Shown: piece after piece, positions 62,132 through 64,000 of the stretch
Numbering within the stretch: position 1 is the first letter of the stretch
How the letters are laid out: every line of letters starts with the position of its first letter
The notes under the pieces: generated by a model
The model's input: the letters and a program-made list of their open reading frames with translations, nothing else
Database searches by the model: none
What the model was told of the DNA's origin: nothing
Origin: Haemophilus haemolyticus
GTDB taxonomy: Bacteria; Pseudomonadota; Gammaproteobacteria; Enterobacterales; Pasteurellaceae
NCBI RefSeq assembly: GCF_003493605.1
Contig: NZ_QQKA01000002.1
Location: 243,551-307,550, forward strand
Reading direction: 5' to 3'
DNA: 64,000 bases
Made by a program: the position numbers and the translations under genes

Positions 62132-62797
62132 ATGACTTTAAACGACAAATATCCTTTCACCGACGAAGATCGCACTATCATAAACTCCTACAAAGCGGTC
62201 GTTGATGGTGTAAGCGCACTGATTGGCGAACACTGCGAAATCGTACTTCATTCTCTAGAAGATATTGAACATTCTGCTATTTGTATTGCTAACGGACATA
62301 ACACTAATCGACAAGTTGGTTCGCCAATCACCGATCTTGCCTTACGTTCGCTACGAAATATGCAAAGCGAAAGTGTTTCAAAGCCTTATTTTACACGAGC
62401 AAAAGGCAGTGTACTGATGAAATCAGTCACTATTGCCATTCGTAATAAAACTCAACGTATTATTGGTTTGCTTTGTATCAATATCAATTTAGATGTACCT
62501 GTGTCTCAATTTTTGCAATGCTTTATGCCAACGGAGCATACGAATGAAACATCTTCAGTGAACTTTGCGAGTTCAGTAGAAGACTTGGTTGCGCAGACTA
62601 TTGAAAAAACAATAGAAGAAGTCAATGCGGATCGCTCTGTTGCCAATAATACTAAAAACAGACAAATCGTCCTTTCTCTTTACGAAAAAGGAATTTTTGA
62701 TATTAAAGATGCGATTAATTTAGTCGCAGAACGTTTAGATATTTCCCGACATACGGTTTACCTGTACATCCGCCAAATCAAACAAGAGCAAGAATAA
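62132..62797 (+). CDS. YheO-like transcriptional regulator
   Basis: 221 residues. An N-terminal PAS-like YheO domain (about 10-125; VDGVSALIGEHCEIVLHSLEDIEHSAI) and a C-terminal helix-turn-helix (about 165-218; LVAERLDISRHTVYLYIRQIK). E. coli YheO is an uncharacterised member. It overlaps tusD by one base, and the order YheO-TusDCB is the same in E. coli, so it probably shares control with the tRNA thiolation genes. Confidence 0.85.
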   Translation: MTLNDKYPFTDEDRTIINSYKAVVDGVSALIGEHCEIVLHSLEDIEHSAICIANGHNTNRQVGSPITDLALRSLRNMQSESVSKPYFTRAKGSVLMKSVTIAIRNKTQRIIGLLCININLDVPVSQFLQCFMPTEHTNETSSVNFASSVEDLVAQTIEKTIEEVNADRSVANNTKNRQIVLSLYEKGIFDIKDAINLVAERLDISRHTVYLYIRQIKQEQE

Positions 62798-63177
62798 TGC
62801 GCTATGTTATTGCCGTCAAAAGCCCTATTTACGGAAAACAAGGGGCATTTTTAGCTTATCAATTTGCAGACGCCTTAATCAAAAAAGGACACGAAATCTC
62901 ACAGATTTTTTTCTTTCAAGATGGCGTGAGTAACGGAAATGCATTAGTGTATCCAGCTAATGATGAAGTTAATTTACAAAAACATTGGCAAATGTTTTCC
63001 ATCACCCACAATGTTCCTTTGCGTTTATGTGTTGCAGCATCTCAAAGACGAGGCGTCGTCGATAACTTAACCACATCAACCACAGCTCACTACAATCTTG
63101 CAGAGGGATTCATAATTGCAGGCCTTGGTGAATTTATGGCAGCAAGTTTAAAAGCAGATCGAGTAATAACCCTATGA
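62797..63177 (+). CDS. tusD: Sulfurtransferase TusD
   Basis: 126 residues. Part of the TusBCD complex that relays sulphur from TusA to TusE and MnmA for 2-thiolation of tRNA wobble uridine. DsrE fold with the conserved Cys of LRLCVAASQRRGV (near residue 73) as the sulphur-carrying residue. Starts on the last base of the preceding gene and overlaps tusC by 4 bases. Confidence 0.93.
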   Translation: MRYVIAVKSPIYGKQGAFLAYQFADALIKKGHEISQIFFFQDGVSNGNALVYPANDEVNLQKHWQMFSITHNVPLRLCVAASQRRGVVDNLTTSTTAHYNLAEGFIIAGLGEFMAASLKADRVITL

Positions 63178-63533
63178 AGATAGCCTTTTTATTTCGCACA
63201 TCGCCACATGGCACATCCATTTCACGAGAAGGCTTAGATGCAATTCTTGCCGCAACAGCTTTTTGTGATCCAGATGACGTTGGCGTATTTTTTATAGATG
63301 ATGGCGTACTAAATCTTATTAATCATCAACAACCTGAGATCATTCAACAGAAAGACTTCATTAGAACCTTTAAATTATTAGATTTATATGATGTAGAACA
63401 ACGCTTTATTTGCACAGAGTCTTTACAGAAATTTAAGCTAGATAATGAGCAACTTATCCTATCTTGTGAAAAAATTGACCGCTCTTTATTGATAGAAAAG
63501 CTTAGTCAAGCAGAAAAATTGTTCACTTTCTAA
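63174..63533 (+). CDS. tusC: Sulfurtransferase complex subunit TusC
   Basis: 119 residues, DsrF/TusC type: IAFLFRTSPHGTSISREGLDA (about 3-23) and AFCDPDDVGVFFIDDGVLNLI (about 29-49). Forms the TusBCD heterohexamer. Overlaps the end of tusD by 4 bases (ATGA) and is followed by tusB after 8 bases. Confidence 0.92.
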   Translation: MKIAFLFRTSPHGTSISREGLDAILAATAFCDPDDVGVFFIDDGVLNLINHQQPEIIQQKDFIRTFKLLDLYDVEQRFICTESLQKFKLDNEQLILSCEKIDRSLLIEKLSQAEKLFTF

Positions 63534-63541
63534 GGAATATT

Positions 63542-63829
63542 ATGCTTTATACATTTTCTCAATCAGATTACCCCAAAACTGAACTAGATGACTATTTTTC
63601 ATATATTACAGAAAAAGATGCGGTAGTATTATGGCAAGACGGTGTGCTATTGGCGGTAAAATATCCTGATTATTTTGCAAAATGTAAAGGGAATTGCATG
63701 ATATTGAAACAAGATATTTTAGCAAGAAATCTCACCGCACTTTTACCTCAAAGCAGCAAGATAAAACTAATTTCAATAGAAGAACTTGTTGGAATCACAG
63801 AGAATTATTCACCACAGCTATCACTATAA
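63542..63829 (+). CDS. tusB: Sulfurtransferase complex subunit TusB
   Basis: 95 residues, DsrH/TusB type: the start MLYTFSQSDYPKTELD and VLWQDGVLLAV (about 30-40) are typical. The third subunit of TusBCD. An uptake signal lies in the C-terminal third. It ends the yheO-tusDCB operon; the convergent gene beyond the terminator is tuf, where enterobacteria have rpsL. Confidence 0.9.
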   Translation: MLYTFSQSDYPKTELDDYFSYITEKDAVVLWQDGVLLAVKYPDYFAKCKGNCMILKQDILARNLTALLPQSSKIKLISIEELVGITENYSPQLSL

Positions 63830-63884
63830 AAATCAAATAATCTAGTAAATACTCGAGTGAATTATCAGATATTACCTATAAACA

Positions 63885-63913
63885 AAAAGTGCGGAGAATT
63901 TTCCCCGCACTTT
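63885..63913. terminator. Uptake-signal-pair terminator (tusB/tuf)
   Basis: AAAGTGCGG and CCGCACTTT pair over 9 bases, 10-base loop, between convergent genes, with A and T runs on either side. Confidence 0.8.
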
Positions 63914-63957
63914 CTTTTGTCTTCTTTCTGCCTTTAAGACATTCAAGAATCCATCAA

Positions 63958-64000
63958 TTATTTGATGATTTTCGCTACAACACCTGCACCTACTGTACGG
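63958..64000 (-). CDS. tuf: Elongation factor Tu, C-terminal end (cut by window edge)
   Basis: Only the last 14 codons are present: RTVGAGVVAKIIK and a stop, the invariant end of EF-Tu in Pasteurellaceae. The rest lies beyond the window. It is convergent with tusB. Which of two tuf copies this is cannot be told from this piece. Confidence 0.9.
   Translation of the reverse strand, partial: RTVGAGVVAKIIK

Overview
This window looks like a chromosomal segment of Haemophilus influenzae or a very close relative such as H. haemolyticus. The evidence is dense Hin-type DNA uptake signal sequences (AAGTGCGGT and complement) in genes and intergenic spaces, AT-rich codon use, and Pasteurellaceae-type protein sequences. 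As far as I remember strain Rd, several local blocks match it (luxS region, hslVU, gnd to tus), but the blocks are joined differently and some genes here (norB, the trimeric autotransporter, the nucleoside genes next to rbsK) are probably accessory. The species call and the Rd comparison come from memory, not from an alignment.

Layout. 1-1000: end of an aromatic amino acid permease and a BrnT/BrnA toxin-antitoxin pair. 1018-6000: a UPF0114 membrane protein and a minus-strand operon nucleoside hydrolase, CNT nucleoside transporter, ribokinase, RbsR, with a perfect RbsR-type operator in front. It reads as a route that imports nucleosides, hydrolyses them and phosphorylates the ribose. 6100-9780: a large trimeric autotransporter adhesin whose start codon is separated from the body of the gene by a TTTG/CAAA tetranucleotide tract; with seven units it is out of frame (phase OFF). 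9900-17100: rmuC, a di-haem cytochrome c peroxidase divergent from a quinol-type nitric oxide reductase with an FNR-like site between them, and a sodium:neurotransmitter-family transporter with a 31-residue MetS-like partner. 17300-23300: ilvG, ilvM, a small secreted protein, a MITE-like inverted repeat, ilvD and ilvA. 23300-30500: dnaE, a phosphohexomutase, purT and luxS.

30560-30820 is the most striking non-coding region. Two homologous small RNA genes lie in tandem, divergent from luxS, each with a sigma-E-like promoter, a conserved 5' hairpin, an AU-rich stretch and an intrinsic terminator. Enterobacteria carry the sigma-E-dependent sRNA MicA in the same position relative to luxS.

30800-40500: yqaA/yqaB, a stand-alone PRD protein, an amine oxidoreductase divergent from potD, hslVU, aphA (with a PurR-type operator), secB with a rhodanese, and dcuB. 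40500-48600: a pentose phosphate cluster (gnd, pgl, zwf) with cysQ, two small genes of unknown function and an OPT-family transporter. 48700-64000: nudE/hslR, asnC/asnA, rpe-gph, gyrB, tex, greB, oxyR-fabR divergent from the peroxiredoxin-glutaredoxin fusion, slyX, fkpA, a YheO-like regulator with tusDCB, and the last codons of tuf. I found no tRNA, rRNA, CRISPR array, prophage or complete insertion sequence.
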